NCBI GenBank assembly: GCA_013399895.1
Contig: VXBA01001490.1
Coordinates: 107,540 to 171,539, forward strand
DNA length: 64,000 nt
Reading direction: 5' to 3'
DNA from: Serilophus lunatus
Lineage: Eukaryota; Chordata; Aves; Passeriformes; Eurylaimidae
Positions 48,670-61,364 of this stretch are shown one piece after another (position 1 is the stretch's first letter; the number at the start of each line of letters is the position of its first letter). The position numbers were made by a program, and so were the translations under genes. A model generated the notes under the pieces. That model was not told the DNA's origin. It saw only the letters and a list, made by a program, of their open reading frames with translations, and ran no database searches.

Positions 48670-48811
48670 CACAGAATCACAGAATAATCAAGGTTGGAAG
48701 GGATTCTGGAGGTCAACCTGACTAACTCCCCTGCTCTAGCAGTCACCTACAGCACATTGCTCAAGAGAGTGTTTAGACAGCTTTTGAGTATTGCCAAGGA
48801 TGGACATTCAT
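48670..48811 (-). mobile_element. CR1 LINE 3'-end fragment
   Basis: In plus orientation 'cacagaatcacagaataatc' is followed by 'aaggttggaagggattctgg', CCCCTGCTCTAGCAGTCACC and 'agtattgccaaggatggaca', the reversed 3' end of a CR1. The left end holds terminal octamer-like repeats. Confidence 0.93.
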
Positions 48812-49140
48812 TTTGATCAGACTTACATGTTCATATGTGGAGGTCAATGTCTTATTCTTTCCATTAAAATTAATGAGATTTAAGATATGTAGCATTTAGA
48901 AATGGGGAATTTTTACAACAGCATGAGTGAAACAAAATTGAATACAGTATCAGTTTAGTGCTCCCTAATTTCTTTCTCATGGATGTGTTTCTTTTCCTTT
49001 CTTGGACAAAAAACCAGAATTTGCTGTATGATGAACCATGAATTACTGGTACCAATTTACTTTGAGATTGTGATTCTGCTTTGAACATCTGATAAGAGTG
49101 ACAGCAATAATGGTGCCCCTAGGTGAGTTTATATCTGTCT
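48812..49140. other. Non-coding DNA, no feature seen
   Basis: Unique-looking sequence, nothing recognised. Confidence 0.6.
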
Positions 49141-49215
49141 ATGTATGTAAGTATGTAAGTATGTATGTAAGTATGTATGTATGTATGTATGTATGTATGT
49201 ATGTATGTATGTATG

Positions 49216-49279
<64 letters not shown>
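49141..49279. repeat. Compound tetranucleotide microsatellite (ATGT)n(ATCT)n
   Basis: ATGT units with early TAAG interruptions (49141 to about 49216) switch to perfect ATCT units up to 49279. The frames across it give tyrosine/cysteine/methionine then tyrosine/leucine/serine/isoleucine repeats and are not genes. Likely highly polymorphic. Confidence 0.97.
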
Positions 49280-51482
49280 ATTGTACGCTAACCTTAACAG
49301 TGGATATAATTTTGGTGAACACAATGTTATATGAAGCCATTTTCCAACAGGTAGAAAGACTGTCCCAGTCTGTTAATTTAAACAGGAATCACAAAAATTT
49401 CATTTCAGAAGGTGATGTTTTCAGAGTGTGGAAATGCAGACCCTAGTTTCTTGGCATGCCTGGAACATGAGACCACTTAAGTCCAAATGACTTTGTCACA
49501 TAAGTGACAAAACAGATACTTCATAGATCAAGGTGGGAAAAGGCAGTGCATTTGTAGCTGTAGCATATTCAGCCTTTCCCTTGGAAGCCAAATGGTGACA
49601 CATGCAGGTGGCAGTACCTGTGAACAAGGCACCTGTGAAGATTATACACCTATTCTCCAAAGTGCCCTTGGCAGGCTTAGCTTCATTTCAGCAAACAGAA
49701 CATGAGATACAGTGAAGATGCAAAACTGGAGAGTCCAACCAGCCCCACCAGGGACCATGAACACCTGGATCACAGACTTTTCTCTGAATATAATTTTATA
49801 GGACTAGAAAAATTCTAAGAAAGAGGTTAGGAATTCCTGCATTTTAGTGAAGCCCTAAGGGAGTATCTAAGCATATGTCTCTCAAGCTGCTACTTGCCCA
49901 TCTGAATATAAAACTTGGGATACTACAGTACTAGAATAAGAATGGTTTCAGTGTGGCCTCTGACTGCTGCAACACACAGGCTCAGGGTGTGTTTTTTTGT
50001 AGAAGTTACATACACATGGTCACTTCTTCCAGTGGCCATCTTAGGAACCAGCTGCAGCATGGCACAGCTTGGGCAGGTTATGCCATTACCAGAGTATGAG
50101 CTAGTTACTTACAGAGCTAGTTTGAGTTTGCCTACGGTAAACTGCAGTGACTGCAGAATAAGCAGTGCCCAAGGCAATGAAGTACTCCTGCAAATTTTAT
50201 TATTCTTTAGTGGCTTTTATCAGAAAGGAAGTGTTTAGGCCTAAAAAGAGGATAAGTATGGAAGAAAATCACCACCTTAGTCCAATGGGACCACTTAGAA
50301 TGAAGACTAGTCATAAAACTTAACAAATGCTGAAGACATTTACAACTCTCTTCTAACATAATGGCACCTATACAAAATACTTATATTAAATTTCAAGGTT
50401 TATGTTCCATAATGTTATGCACAATAAATTAGCAAAGCCTGTATCAATCGCAATGTGAATATGAAGACAAACCTGAAAAATCATGTTTATTGTTAAGGAT
50501 AAATAAAGTAAAGCACTTTATTGCTCAGTGACAAAAGATTGTAAAATACCTTACAAAAATAGAGCACAAGCTATAGTCCATCAGAACAAAAGGGTTGTCT
50601 GATCATAGAAAAGACCTAAAAATCAGGAGGGAATGAAAAGATGAGGTTTAATAGTACTACTTGGTATTAAATTTTTACTTATTCCAATGAGAATGAAATA
50701 AAAAACTTTAAGGAAAGATTAAATAAAAGAAAGTATCTTTTGAAGGTTAGTAGTGTTATGGTGAAAATTGGTGTCTTATTTCATAGGAAAATATATTGTT
50801 TAGCCTTCTGTATGCATTCAAGCTTGTTTTTGCAAATGGTGAGATAACAAATTGTACTTTCTCTTCCAGGATTTAAGTCATGACTAGTAACCAACTTTTA
50901 CTATTGGATGAAATGAAATAAGAAACAATTTACATTTATGTAACATTTTTCATCCTGATTGATCACAAGGGGCTGTACAAAATGTAGGAGAACAATAATT
51001 TAGGTTTGGCTGTGCTGCCTTCAGGCAGTGTGGCAATACAAGAGGGTGTGTAGAGTGAAGCTGGTTGTACAAGAGATTGGTAGATGTACCTTGCTGGCAG
51101 TTACCACGTCTCACTGATTTGGTCTTGGGCAGGGATTTTGTTGCTCAGGCTTTCATCTGGAATCCAAGATATTGCAAACCCTAATGTGTGTGCTTAAGAA
51201 GCTCAGTAGAGAATACAGTCACTCTTACTGTGTTTGGTACTTCAGGAACAAGGAGGCCTCAGTCTCATTTACAGTTGCTGGGCACAGCTCTAGCAAAACA
51301 GTTTGAAGTTTTCTTCTTGCATTTGCAACTTGATTACATCATTGCAGCTTACAGATGTGATGCAAATATATCTACATCTGTCTATATGTATTTTTTTTAA
51401 CTACAGAGGAAAAAAAGTCAAAATCTAAATCCTTACAACTGAATGTTAAATTCCTACAAGACAAATAGGAGACACCTGGGTA

Positions 51483-51484
<2 letters not shown>
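49280..51484. other. Non-coding DNA, no feature seen
   Basis: No gene or repeat family recognised. An open frame of 107 codons at 49915-50238 has no motif or supporting signal. Confidence 0.55.

Positions 51485-51516
<32 letters not shown>
51485..51516. repeat. Poly-T run, 32 bases
   Basis: An uninterrupted T32. No reverse-complement polyadenylation signal lies beside it, so I do not read it as the tail of a retrocopy. Confidence 0.97.
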
Positions 51517-54500
51517 CTCTGAGCGGTTTCTAATGCCACAGATGTGAGTAAATCTTGGTATAATTAATTTTCATAACCTTTTAAACATGTAGTAACTTTC
51601 TACTAAAAAAAATGAAACAGGGAAATTATGCTTTAGAAACTTACATAATTTAATATTGTAAAGATTAACCAACCCTGAAATAATATAATGAATGGAAGAC
51701 AAGAGATATTCAGGATACAAATGCATGACCTTTGGAAAAAAAAATAAACAAAAAAAGCATGGGATTGTCAGTTGTAGTTGACTGTGGATAGATTTTCATT
51801 GGAGATAGCAGACCATTGATTCAATAAAATATCATTCAGCAAACTGTCCTTTTTCAGCTAGGCATATAAATATTTGTCTAATTTGTTTAAATCCCACAGA
51901 GTTTAATTCTGTGCTGAATCAAGCGGTGGGGAAAATGATGTTTAAAAGCAAGGTACAAATTTCTGATGTCATTAGTTCCTTGTTTCCTCTCTCTCCTGCT
52001 TTGATACTATCTTAAATCCTTCCCCTATTACTACGTTTTAACAACTGAATGCCACTTCTTTTTTATATATAGAAAAGTTTTTCAATGCTCTGAAGCAACA
52101 GGCGTAGCAGTATTTCGTGAGGCATATGTGTGCACACCTGGATGCCCTGCTAGGTTGAAACTTTCGGTGCCTTCCAAAGGGGAAGAGAGGGAAAAGCTGA
52201 CTCAAAAATTGTAAAATCACAATACTTAATAATGATTACCCATAGATGCTTTGCTCATATCTGTTTTGTTGCATTAAGTGTATTTTGTTCCTTTTTCTGA
52301 CTATGTGAATGATACTGCTGTGCTTTTATACTCACAAAAGTGTTCAGAAGCACATTTGGAGTGAAAACTTGTCTTTGTTCTCAAATAGGTGGTTTCACCA
52401 TCTGATCAAGCTAAAGGTCAGCATAAGAGGATGATAACTCCTTTAGATGACTGGAAATTTTGATGTAAGGAGCATTAATTTCCTCTGGCTTCCCCTTCGG
52501 TAAGTGTTTGTTGTATGGCAATAGTGTCATGGGGACTGGAACTAGTGCCATTGCTTCAGCGGAAACTTCAGAGGCAAACCTAGATGGGTTTACTCATTGA
52601 GCAGTAAAGCAAAGCAGGATTTGTCTTAGCATCCAGCAGGCCAGCAAAAGCAGAGATAATGTCCAAGATCTGCTCTGGGTAGCAGCAGTTCTGTCTCTGT
52701 TAGTAGCATCTGGTTAGATACCAGCAGCACCAACTGGATTTATGAGTAAGATTAAACTGAAGGAGGCTGTAGCAGATCTAAGACTAGCAGAAAAGATAGT
52801 CTTGCTGTGGAGCAGCGTGTATGTCTTTTGTTCTGGTGCACATCTGTATGAGAAAAAAACAATGACTACTTGAGCTTTATTTTTATTTCTGAGAAACTCG
52901 GTTTCGAAATACTCTTTTATTTCTCTCCCTAAATTCCTACCACTTTCACTGTTTTCTTGCAAAACTGTATTGGAATATTCATACCCTGAAAAAAAGATAA
53001 CCTAAAAATGTATGTGTTTTCATAGGATAGCCATGATTGATGATTAGATTATATTAGATCTGGACTTTGTCCTCAGAGGTAGTTCAGTCTTTAGTGATGA
53101 ACTATCTCCTGAAAGTGCATAGTTTGTATAAAGCATCTGGGAAGGCTTCCAATAGCTGTCCAAATTTTCTAAAAAGTAAAAACACTATAAATTATTGACT
53201 GTTTCTCCTTACAGAAAAACATAAAAAGACAAAGAGAGGAGAGTGATGAAGATGCCAGGTTAACACAGTTTAGTTATGAAAACTAAAATTTCCTGTAAAA
53301 ATAAAAAATTATTCTTGATGGAGATAGTATATAGATAATGATAGGTACAGTATTTCAGAATAGTGATCCAGAAAACTACTGCTGCCTACCAGACAAAACA
53401 GTAGAAGCTTTTTCAAGGCATCCAAGAAAAGTCTTCATGGCAGTGCCCATTAGCAAAAGACCGCATATTTTCATGGAAGGAAACAGTTCTTCTACAGCTT
53501 AGTAAAAACCAAAAGGAGTAATAAATTATTAAAAAAACACAACAAAAACCAAACCCAGTTAGTGAGTCTTTTAGATCCTACCACAACAAAACTGAAGGAA
53601 AAAAAAGGTTTTGAAACCTGGTCTGAAGACATCCCAATAACAGAAGATCATGAATTGTCAGCAATCAATCTAACTAGATCAGCAGTAAAGCTTCTGACAC
53701 ATTAATGAAATCTTTTGCAAGTACTCTTTAGGTAAAAGCAGAATCACCACAGCACAGCACATATGGTAATGGAGGCTGAATAATGAGAAAGTGGAGAGTT
53801 GTTGTCTAATCATGAAAATCCCTCCTCTTTGAATGTAAAATATCTGAAATATTAATATAATTGTACAAGGTCCTGAAAATCACAATGAAAATATTTTATG
53901 AGTATCCTTAGTGTGCCTGTGACCTATAGAGATCATTAATTTGAAGCCTAATAGCCTACCTGATACCGTACAACTTCCACAACCTAATTTGGCAGAATTG
54001 TATTATATGTATAATATTGTTAATAATGTATAACATAATAGAATGCCACATAGTCTTATAAAAAACAGGAGGAGTAGATAATTATCAGTGTTACAATATG
54101 CCAGTAAGAGATCAAAGAGTATAAATGTTATACGGACAAATGAAAGTCTGTTTATGCACTAATTTCATTTTCAAAGAAAGATTACACCACTGGAAAAAAA
54201 TGGACACAATTCCCGTAGCTTTTGTCTTTAATAAAAAAGAAGCAAAAAAAAAGTAAGTATGTAGAAAATTAGAGACTCAGTGCAGTAGATTTTTCTCACT
54301 TAAAAATATAATTTAAATGATTAGAAAGCACTGTAATTTTTTCAGATCAAGGATACTTGATTGTCCTTATCATCTGTACTTTTCTGCATCCCTGCCTGAT
54401 ATACCTCCTTATCATTTAACTAGCTAATCAATCACTAGACTTTTCCCTACATTTTAAGCACTGAACAAGAGTGTCTTTCCATAGCAAGAAAGGTGGCAAT

Positions 54501-55193
54501 GTGTTGCCCTTACTCTGAATCACCTCTGCTCACTTTATCATCTACATCCCAAAGCTTAAAATAAAGTGATTTTATATTGGAATTCAATGGGTCCTCTAAT
54601 AATTGCATGAGTAAAATTTATTAAATGTTCGCTTTATTAGGATTAAGATTTTCTGTAGTTGTAGAAATCTTCTGCAGGAAAAAAAAAAGTAATTAGAAAG
54701 AATGAATTGAAAATGATATATTATAGCAGTCTGCACAGGCAAGGCATTGCCCCTAGTGGATCAAGGCTTCTTTTAACACGACATAGATTACAAATGTAGA
54801 GAGGAGCACAGCAGTCCTTACCTGACTCAATTCTGACAAACCAAGCATGCCTGCTTTAGCCTGTCAGTACATTAAACTGTTGAATGAAACACAGTGATGT
54901 GACATCACTTATCTCCAAAGGTACAAATGACTCCTAATTTTTCAACATTCTTACCTACTTACTTCCCTTTTTCTGCTCAGTGGATCAGAAGGACATCATT
55001 AAGCACATTGGGCCAAATGGTGTGATGACCTCCATCTTTCTGCTGTCTCCTGAGTTTTGAAGAAGCCTGTGGCTTGCATATCTGAGAGAGAAAAGGTAAT
55101 ACAGAAGAACAAACAATATGGTGACTCCATCAGGACTTTTTATTTTTCTACGAAAATATCCTATTCTAACTTGAAGTGGTGCATATTAGTTAA
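51517..55193. other. AT-rich non-coding DNA, no feature seen
   Basis: No recognisable gene, CR1 or LTR. Short A-rich stretches near 53530-53555 and 54672-54680. Confidence 0.6.
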
Positions 55194-55394
55194 ACATTCT
55201 TCACAGAAAGAGTGATTGGGCACTGGAATGGGCTTCTCAGGGAGATGGTGGAGTCACTGTCCCTGGAGGTCTTCAAAAAAAGACTAGATGTGGCACTTGG
55301 TGCCATGGTTTAGTTGATGAGGTGATGTTAGGTCACAGGTTGGACTTGATGATCTCAAAGGTCTTTCCCAATCTAGTTAATTCTGTGATATGAC
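55194..55394 (+). mobile_element. CR1 LINE 3'-end fragment
   Basis: Plus-strand CR1 tail with 'cattcttcacagaaagagtg', 'cactggaatgggcttctcag', 'ggtggagtcactgtccctgg', 'agatgtggcacttggtgcca' and 'ttggacttgatgatctcaaa', ending AATTCTGTGATATGAC. The text resembles the CR1 copy at 61.1 kb. Confidence 0.95.
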
Positions 55395-56340
55395 ATATTC
55401 CACTGAGAAAAGTATTATTGCTTTCTTCATATTTTTATTGATATGCAGAGAAAGTGGTGACTTGGTTTTAGGTTCAACAATATTAAAAAAAAATAAATTG
55501 AAATTTTCATTTTTCGAATGGATTTTTGTGGCTAAATGGATGTGTCAGTGTTACTACAGTAATATTTTAATTTGGAGGAGCTCATTTTCTGGTCCTGATA
55601 GGGTGCTGCTGAAAATTTTGCATGAGCAAAATGGAGCATCCCAGTTGGAGTCTCAGGGTGGACCAAAGTCTGAAAGTTGATCAAAGCGTCGGGTCTGAAA
55701 ATCCAGATGTTATTCCAGAAAGGTAAGAAATATAAAGTATTTGGTATATTTTTTAGGAACTTACATGTCTTTCCTTTCTTACATACTTTCTTACTTTCTT
55801 TCATAGTTCATGAGGCTATAAAAACCCTTTCAGAAGGGTGTTAAAAAGTATTTCCACTGTATTCCACTTTTACCCTCTGCTTCACAGACCTTAGATCCTG
55901 CTCCTAAAGTTTGTGTGATTCTGACTTTGGTAAAATGCTTTATGAAATTACCTGAGTTAAATCTGTAAATGGCTATACTCTGCTTAAGAAAACCTTTTAT
56001 TTCCCATTTTCTGGCTACTGCTTTTTTTAAGAACAGGAGTATCTGAAAGAATAGAAAATTAAGTATGACTTTGTGAAAATAGAAAGAAACTTTATTTTTT
56101 ATATCAAACTATTAATCATGTTTGTATTCACATTCACATTCTCAAAGAGTAAAGCCCAAATGAAAACTATGAAACATTTTGCTGTATGTGATACAAATAC
56201 TTGGTGAGAGATAGTCGTGGCTTGGAAGGCTTAGAATTTAAATAAACAAAGCAGACCAGGCGGGAAGGAGGAGGTAGAAATACAGGCAGGGAGATGTCTT
56301 GCCTAAAGTAAAAAACAAATGCACTGTCTGTGCTTCTGTA
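55395..56340. other. Non-coding DNA, no feature seen
   Basis: No recognisable gene. A donor-like AAAG|GTAAGA near 55724 has no convincing acceptor partner. Confidence 0.55.
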
Positions 56341-56364
56341 CAGTGTACCTGTAAAGGTACACTG
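56341..56364. repeat. Perfect 9-bp hairpin
   Basis: CAGTGTACC (56341-56349) and GGTACACTG (56356-56364) are perfect reverse complements around a TGTAAA loop. It could be a chance hairpin or a hormone-receptor/MADS-like palindromic site. It is too short to be a microRNA precursor alone. Confidence 0.85.
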
Positions 56365-58637
56365 ACTGTTTTCCTGCAGTGCATGTGGATAATCAGATCT
56401 GACCCAAATAAAAATTAGGAGTGGAAATGTGTGCTCAGACTTTTCTGTAAAAGGCTGAGCTGTCTTTCAGACTCCAGGTGACTGCAGTGGTCACCAAAAC
56501 AAGCATCTCCTTGGCCGTTAGCAGTAAAAACACCTATGGGAGAATGGAAACAACAAGTGCGTTTCTCTCACACCTTCTCCTTTTGGAAAGTGATTTCTGT
56601 GCCTGTTAATCTAAGCCAGTTGATAGGGAGAACTTATTCGTGATTCCACTACACTGGTATTTCTTCACACACATAATTTGATGTGTTTTAGAATCTGATA
56701 TAGTGTCCTTCTTGGTCTGTGGCCCAAGGTTGAGATGACTAGTTCTCATATGATTTTCAGCTGTTATCCTGATTTTTAAAGCTAGAAATAGTGAAAAAGT
56801 TTTCCTCATGTCTTGTCATAATTTCTTCATATCAGCTCAGTGGTTTTCAAAATAGGGTTCCTTTTCTTTTACCTATTTATTTCTAAATAGATCAGTCTTA
56901 AATTTTTTTGCTACATATTGCTTGGAAAACCACACATTTCTGAGGTGTGCTCTCCACTGTGAAGATGTGGAGCTGTGAAGTTTTTGGAGGACTTATGAAA
57001 AAAGTTCTCTTTAGAGGATTTATCTCTGTAAGAAATAAAGCTTTTACAAGATCAGTTCCCCACCATCAAACTAGAAGAACACATCTTGACTGCTCTTTGG
57101 TAAGTGCTAATTAAGAAAGGACTCTGCTCCCTCAGATAGATCAGTGCTTAGTTACTCCAATGACATCGATTGTGCATTTGTAATCAAGATTCAAAGGCTG
57201 CCATAGGATTAGGCGCAAAATCAAAAAAATGTTATTGAAAAAGAAAATGCTGAATCTAGCAACTCTGAAGTACTCTAATCTGCACTGTATAAATTTAACA
57301 AAGACTTAAATGACAGCAGAGTAGGAGAGAAATTAGGAAAACTTTAAGAACTCCAGGAAATGCATGTATCCATATTTAGACCACATACATGTTTTCATAA
57401 GCTCATATGCTGGATATGTAAACCATTATGATGAGTTACAATTTTTGATTTTGCAAATTTAATCTATCAATAATTACACACTTGAATACCATTCTCAATT
57501 ATAATATTTTATTTGCAGAGATTATTATTAGGAGGTCATAATTTGCCAGCTATCTTCTTTCATGATATTGGCAGCTAAATATAAAACACTTTATTTGATG
57601 TTCTGACATTTTCTGTTTTCAATTCAGATTCAGACTTTTGCTAATACTGATCTCTGTGTAGGAAAATATGCATGTTGCTCCATGCTATATTGAAACATTA
57701 CTCATCCTCTTTTATTTTCAATTATATCACAGTGACCACAAAACTTATCTAATGTTGAGGGAGAATGCAAAATAAAGACAGATTTAAATTTTTTATTTCT
57801 GCAAAACCATGTCTTGGCAAACCAATGTATTTTAAGATCTGTCCAGCCAACAGCTTGTCTGTTTTACTTTTTTTCTTTCTCTAATTGCTTTAATGTTCAA
57901 ATTCAGCAAATGAATATATTTATGGTTAAGTTTAATCAGCAGGATTCCCTTCATTCTTAGTTTTAAACACTTACAGAAATTTGCTGGAAGAAAGCTTTAA
58001 AATATTGTCTTTTAATTGCATATTCAAGAGTTTTACCTCCTCCTTTGCACTTTTCATAAGAATTGCAAGGAACCATCATTTGCTTCTTTCTTCATACTCT
58101 GAAATTTTCACTTAAGATGTGTATTAAACACTCCTTCCTCTAGTATTGAGCTAATATACTCTCAGGTGCCGCTATTTTCATTTAATTGAAGAAAAATAAT
58201 AGTTGCTAAATAAAATTTGTCATTTCTATACTGTAAATATGCAAGCAAATATTTTCTATAATAATAACTGTTTTTACAGTCTCAAACTGGAAGCTTAAAC
58301 AACTATGAGTGGAAGATTCCATTGGTAATATTAATGGGAATAATTTAATATATATCCTTTTGAATAATATAGATCTATCAGGCTGATTGATATGAAGCAT
58401 ATATGCAAGTTGGCAAAAATACAGCACTATGCCCCCAGAAATGGGGTAACTGATTATGACTGAATTGAATGGTAATTTCTGTGCTCACTAACGTCAAACA
58501 TTGTGTTTACATGCACTTGCATGATTTGATCCAAGGGCAGAATTTTTCTCCAAATTTCCTTTCTTAAAACACTTGCAGTATTCGTGCCTACAGCCACCTC
58601 ACACCAGCTACAGACTGGACCTCTTGACTTGTATAAG
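56365..58637. other. AT-rich non-coding DNA, no firm feature
   Basis: No recognisable gene or repeat. Parts of 57400-57960 carry many TAAT/ATTA cores and might be conserved, but the composition alone explains them. Confidence 0.5.
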
Positions 58638-58705
58638 GTAGAGATGGAAAAGATCTATTATGTCCTTTACTCCATTCCTCTGCTCATGTGAAATTGTTCT
58701 GAACA
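58638..58705 (-). mobile_element. Old CR1-like fragment (weak)
   Basis: In plus orientation 'gagatggaaaagatctatta' followed by CTCCATTCCTCTGCTCATG resembles the reversed end of an old CR1-type LINE seen in reptile and bird genomes. Strongly diverged; called from pattern only. Confidence 0.45.
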
Positions 58706-58739
58706 ATCTTTTTGAGAAGATACTGTGAAGTATAATCCT

Positions 58740-58808
58740 GCCTATGCAGGGGGACGGACAGATGACCTTCAAGGTCCTTCCCATCTAAAATATCTCTCAT
58801 GTTATGAC
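58740..58808 (+). mobile_element. CR1-like 3'-end scrap (weak)
   Basis: GCAGGGGGACGGACAGATGA then CCTTCAAGGTCCTTCCCATC and a CTCTCATGTTATGAC end resemble a plus-strand CR1 tail. It lies 35 bases from an oppositely oriented CR1-like scrap. Confidence 0.5.
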
Positions 58809-59139
58809 TAACTTTACTGTCCTTCTTATCTTCCATTTACAAAATTCAGGGACCAGACATCTTTATGGGAACTGCTCATGACACAGGCTCTTGCTGTTGC
58901 AGTTGTCACCCTCTGTTTCAAGCTTCCTCCCCATCGTAAACTGTCATGTGTGAATATCTTTTATCCAGAATATGTAGAAGCTCCTATCTGTTGTGGGTGC
59001 ATGGTGAAGTGCGACTTAGACTGATATATTTTGCAAGTATTTGTTATTTCTCTCTGGAACGACTTCCTTTTTTCTCCTGCTATCATATAGCATAACAGCT
59101 ATAGCAAAGCAACGCATGACAACTTTCATTCTGAAACAT
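58809..59139. other. Non-coding DNA, no feature seen
   Basis: Nothing recognised. Confidence 0.6.
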
Positions 59140-59350
59140 ACAGATAACATCAATGAAAGGATGTTGTCATCTACATAATTAAATAGCAATTGTCCTTAGA
59201 CATTACTCATTATAGTGCAGCTTTTGTCATTCTGTTTGATGCTAAAGGATGTTCAGCTGCTGTAATTGATAGAGAGGTTTAATCTGCAGTGGTTTCACTG
59301 TAATGAGACAAGCATGAAACTATTGTTTGTTAAGAAGGCTAAAAGACCCT
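59140..59350. promoter_or_regulatory. Candidate conserved non-coding element
   Basis: Repeat-free sequence with CATAATTAAATAGCAATTGT, TGTAATTGATAG and CACTGTAATGAGACAAG cores. This dense mix of homeodomain- and SOX-like motifs is common in vertebrate enhancers. Conservation is inferred from texture only. Confidence 0.35.
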
Positions 59351-59899
59351 TTTTTGGGAGTAGACATGTTGGACAATCCTTGAGGTTCCTCAAATTCTCC
59401 AAGTATAGAAATCAGCTTTTCTTCCGTATTAGTTGATTTTCATAAAGTGTTAGTTGAGCAAAGACTGCTTTCGCTTCAGATGTGAAAATGCAGACCTAGT
59501 CACAGCAATTGAATCACATTGAAGCTATTGAAATAATGTGTTTCTATTCTGGCGATTCAGAATAGCAGAGGCCTAGAAAGAAGCACTGAGCATTTTTGCC
59601 AGAAATTAATCAGGAAAAAGCTTTCCTTAGTCTCTAAGTGACGTTTATAAAATTTGTAAAAAAAAAATGGATGCATTTGAGGAGCAACAAGTGGATTATT
59701 TCATGCAATTGGGTTTTGTGAAATTATAAAAAAATTCCCCAATATCAGGTTTGAAGGGAGGTCAACAAGAGGGCTTTGAAAATGGCTTTTTTTAATTATT
59801 ATTTTATAATAAAATCTCTAACGTATTAATGACCATAGCTGGAAAGAATGTCATAATTCACTTTACTTAGTTAAGAGAAGAAGAAATGTCCAGCCAACT
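59351..59899. other. Non-coding DNA, no feature seen
   Basis: Nothing recognised. Confidence 0.55.
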
Positions 59900-60230
59900 G
59901 CACTGTAGGGTTCTGATCTGTTGTCTTTGAATAAACATTTGCAGTGCTTTAATATACAACCGAGCTATTTTTTCACAGATCTATTACCAACAATTTTTGC
60001 CTCCATCACAGGAGCAACAGAAACAAGTGATATTTACTTAAAACTTAGATGTTCCGCGTAAGTGTGAATTCCCCCTTATCTGTGGTACAATTTAATACTC
60101 TGAGTCGCTGTAGCTGGGGCACAGACAAACCTTTTATTTTGCCAGCTCCAGAACTGTGGCAGATGAGTAGATATGACAGCTGAGGCATAACTAACAAGAG
60201 CTGGTCAGTGAGTCCTAAACCAGATGAAAG
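59900..60230. promoter_or_regulatory. Candidate conserved non-coding element
   Basis: Repeat-free and less AT-rich than its flanks, with CpGs at several places (CCGCG near 60055, GTCGC near 60105) and motif-like stretches such as CCCCCTTATCTGTGGTAC and CTTTTATTTTGCCAGCTCC. No coding frame. Regulatory role is a guess. Confidence 0.35.
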
Positions 60231-60584
60231 ACAGAAGAACCTTTAAGCCGATATTAGCGGTCATCAGCTATCCAGCAAGGCAGAATATCAATAAAAACTT
60301 AAAAGTGCTTCTTTTTCTCCTTTACAAATTAATCCTGTACCAATGGTAAAGAATTCCTCTGAGATAAATGTGTTGGTACATTGGGAGGCTCAAGAAGTGT
60401 AAGAAATAATAGGAGACCTAAGACCTAAGAGAAAAGCAAGAAGAAACCAAACTACAAAATAAACCAAAGTAAAAGCCACACACAAAACCTCCCCCACATC
60501 ATGTTGCTTCTTCCTTACCAGAGAGGTTGGTCAGGAAAACATCCCGTGGAAACTGTCATAAAACATGTGGCTAAATTCGTGGAC

Positions 60585-60775
60585 TATTTTAGTTTGAAGA
60601 GAGCTCTATAAGCCACCTAGTCTATCTCACTCACCTGCTCAAACAAGCGATGTCAGATCAAGTTGTTGAAGGTTATATATATTGGATCTTAAGCACCTCT
60701 AAACGTAGAGGTGTCATAAGCTCTCTGACAACCTGCTCCAGTCTTTGGCTGTCCTTATTGCCATGTAGTTCTGCA
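60585..60775 (-). mobile_element. Diverged CR1 LINE fragment
   Basis: Reversed CR1-like blocks CACCTAGTCTATCTCACTCA, CACCTGCTCAAACAAG, 'agttgttgaaggt' and CTCTGACAACCTGCTCCAGT appear in CR1 order but with many substitutions. Ends are approximate. Confidence 0.65.
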
Positions 60776-61114
60776 GACAATATTGAGACAATAAAAACAA
60801 TAAAGAAAGTGAAATAAGAGATGCTATATAAGGTCCATGCTTCGTTTCTTATAAAAATGTGACAGGGAGAAATCATACTCTTTCTTCCTCTGAAAAAACT
60901 GTTTGCATCAGCAGGATGAAATAAAATACAGAGGATATATTCTCAAGCATAAGAGTTGTGGTTGATGACTGAAAAGTGACTTGCCTGATGCAAAACATTT
61001 TTTTAGAAGCTCTAGGTTGCATAGACATTCACATGGATGTAAAAAAATCAGTGTACTGATCCAGGAAAAAATACAGGAAGACTTGAAATTTTTCAGTTTA
61101 GTTGTGTCTCAAGC
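60776..61114. other. Non-coding DNA, no feature seen
   Basis: Nothing recognised. Confidence 0.55.
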
Positions 61115-61364
61115 TGCGTCAAGGGACGTCAAGGGAGGTATAGGTTAGATATTAGGAAGAAGTTTTTCGCAGAAAGAGTAATAAAGTTGTGGAATGGACT
61201 GACCGGGGAAGTGGTGGAGTCACCATCCCTGGATGTGTTTAAAAAAAGGCTGGATGTGGCACTTGGTGACATAGTCTAGTCTAGTTGAGGTTCTAGGGTA
61301 AGGGTTGGACTAGATGATCTTGGAGGTCTCTTCCAACCTAGTGATTCTGGATTCTGTGATTCTG
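61115..61364 (+). mobile_element. CR1 LINE 3'-end fragment
   Basis: Plus-strand tail: 'aagggaggtataggttagat', 'attaggaagaagtttttcgc', 'ggtggagtcaccatccctgg', 'ggctggatgtggcacttggt' and 'ttggactagatgatcttgga', ending in GATTCTGGATTCTGTGATTC, which includes terminal octamer-like repeats. Better preserved than most copies here. Confidence 0.96.

Noticed and set aside
49141..49279. Regularly spaced repeats that could suggest a CRISPR array
   Set aside because: Four-base units without spacers in an avian nuclear genome; plainly a microsatellite.
49098..49446. Open frames with MYVC and YLSI repeats
   Set aside because: They translate the ATGT/ATCT microsatellite.
51485..51540. T32 as the poly(A) tail of a reversed retropseudogene
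   Set aside because: No reversed polyadenylation signal or transcript-like sequence follows, and no target duplication was found.
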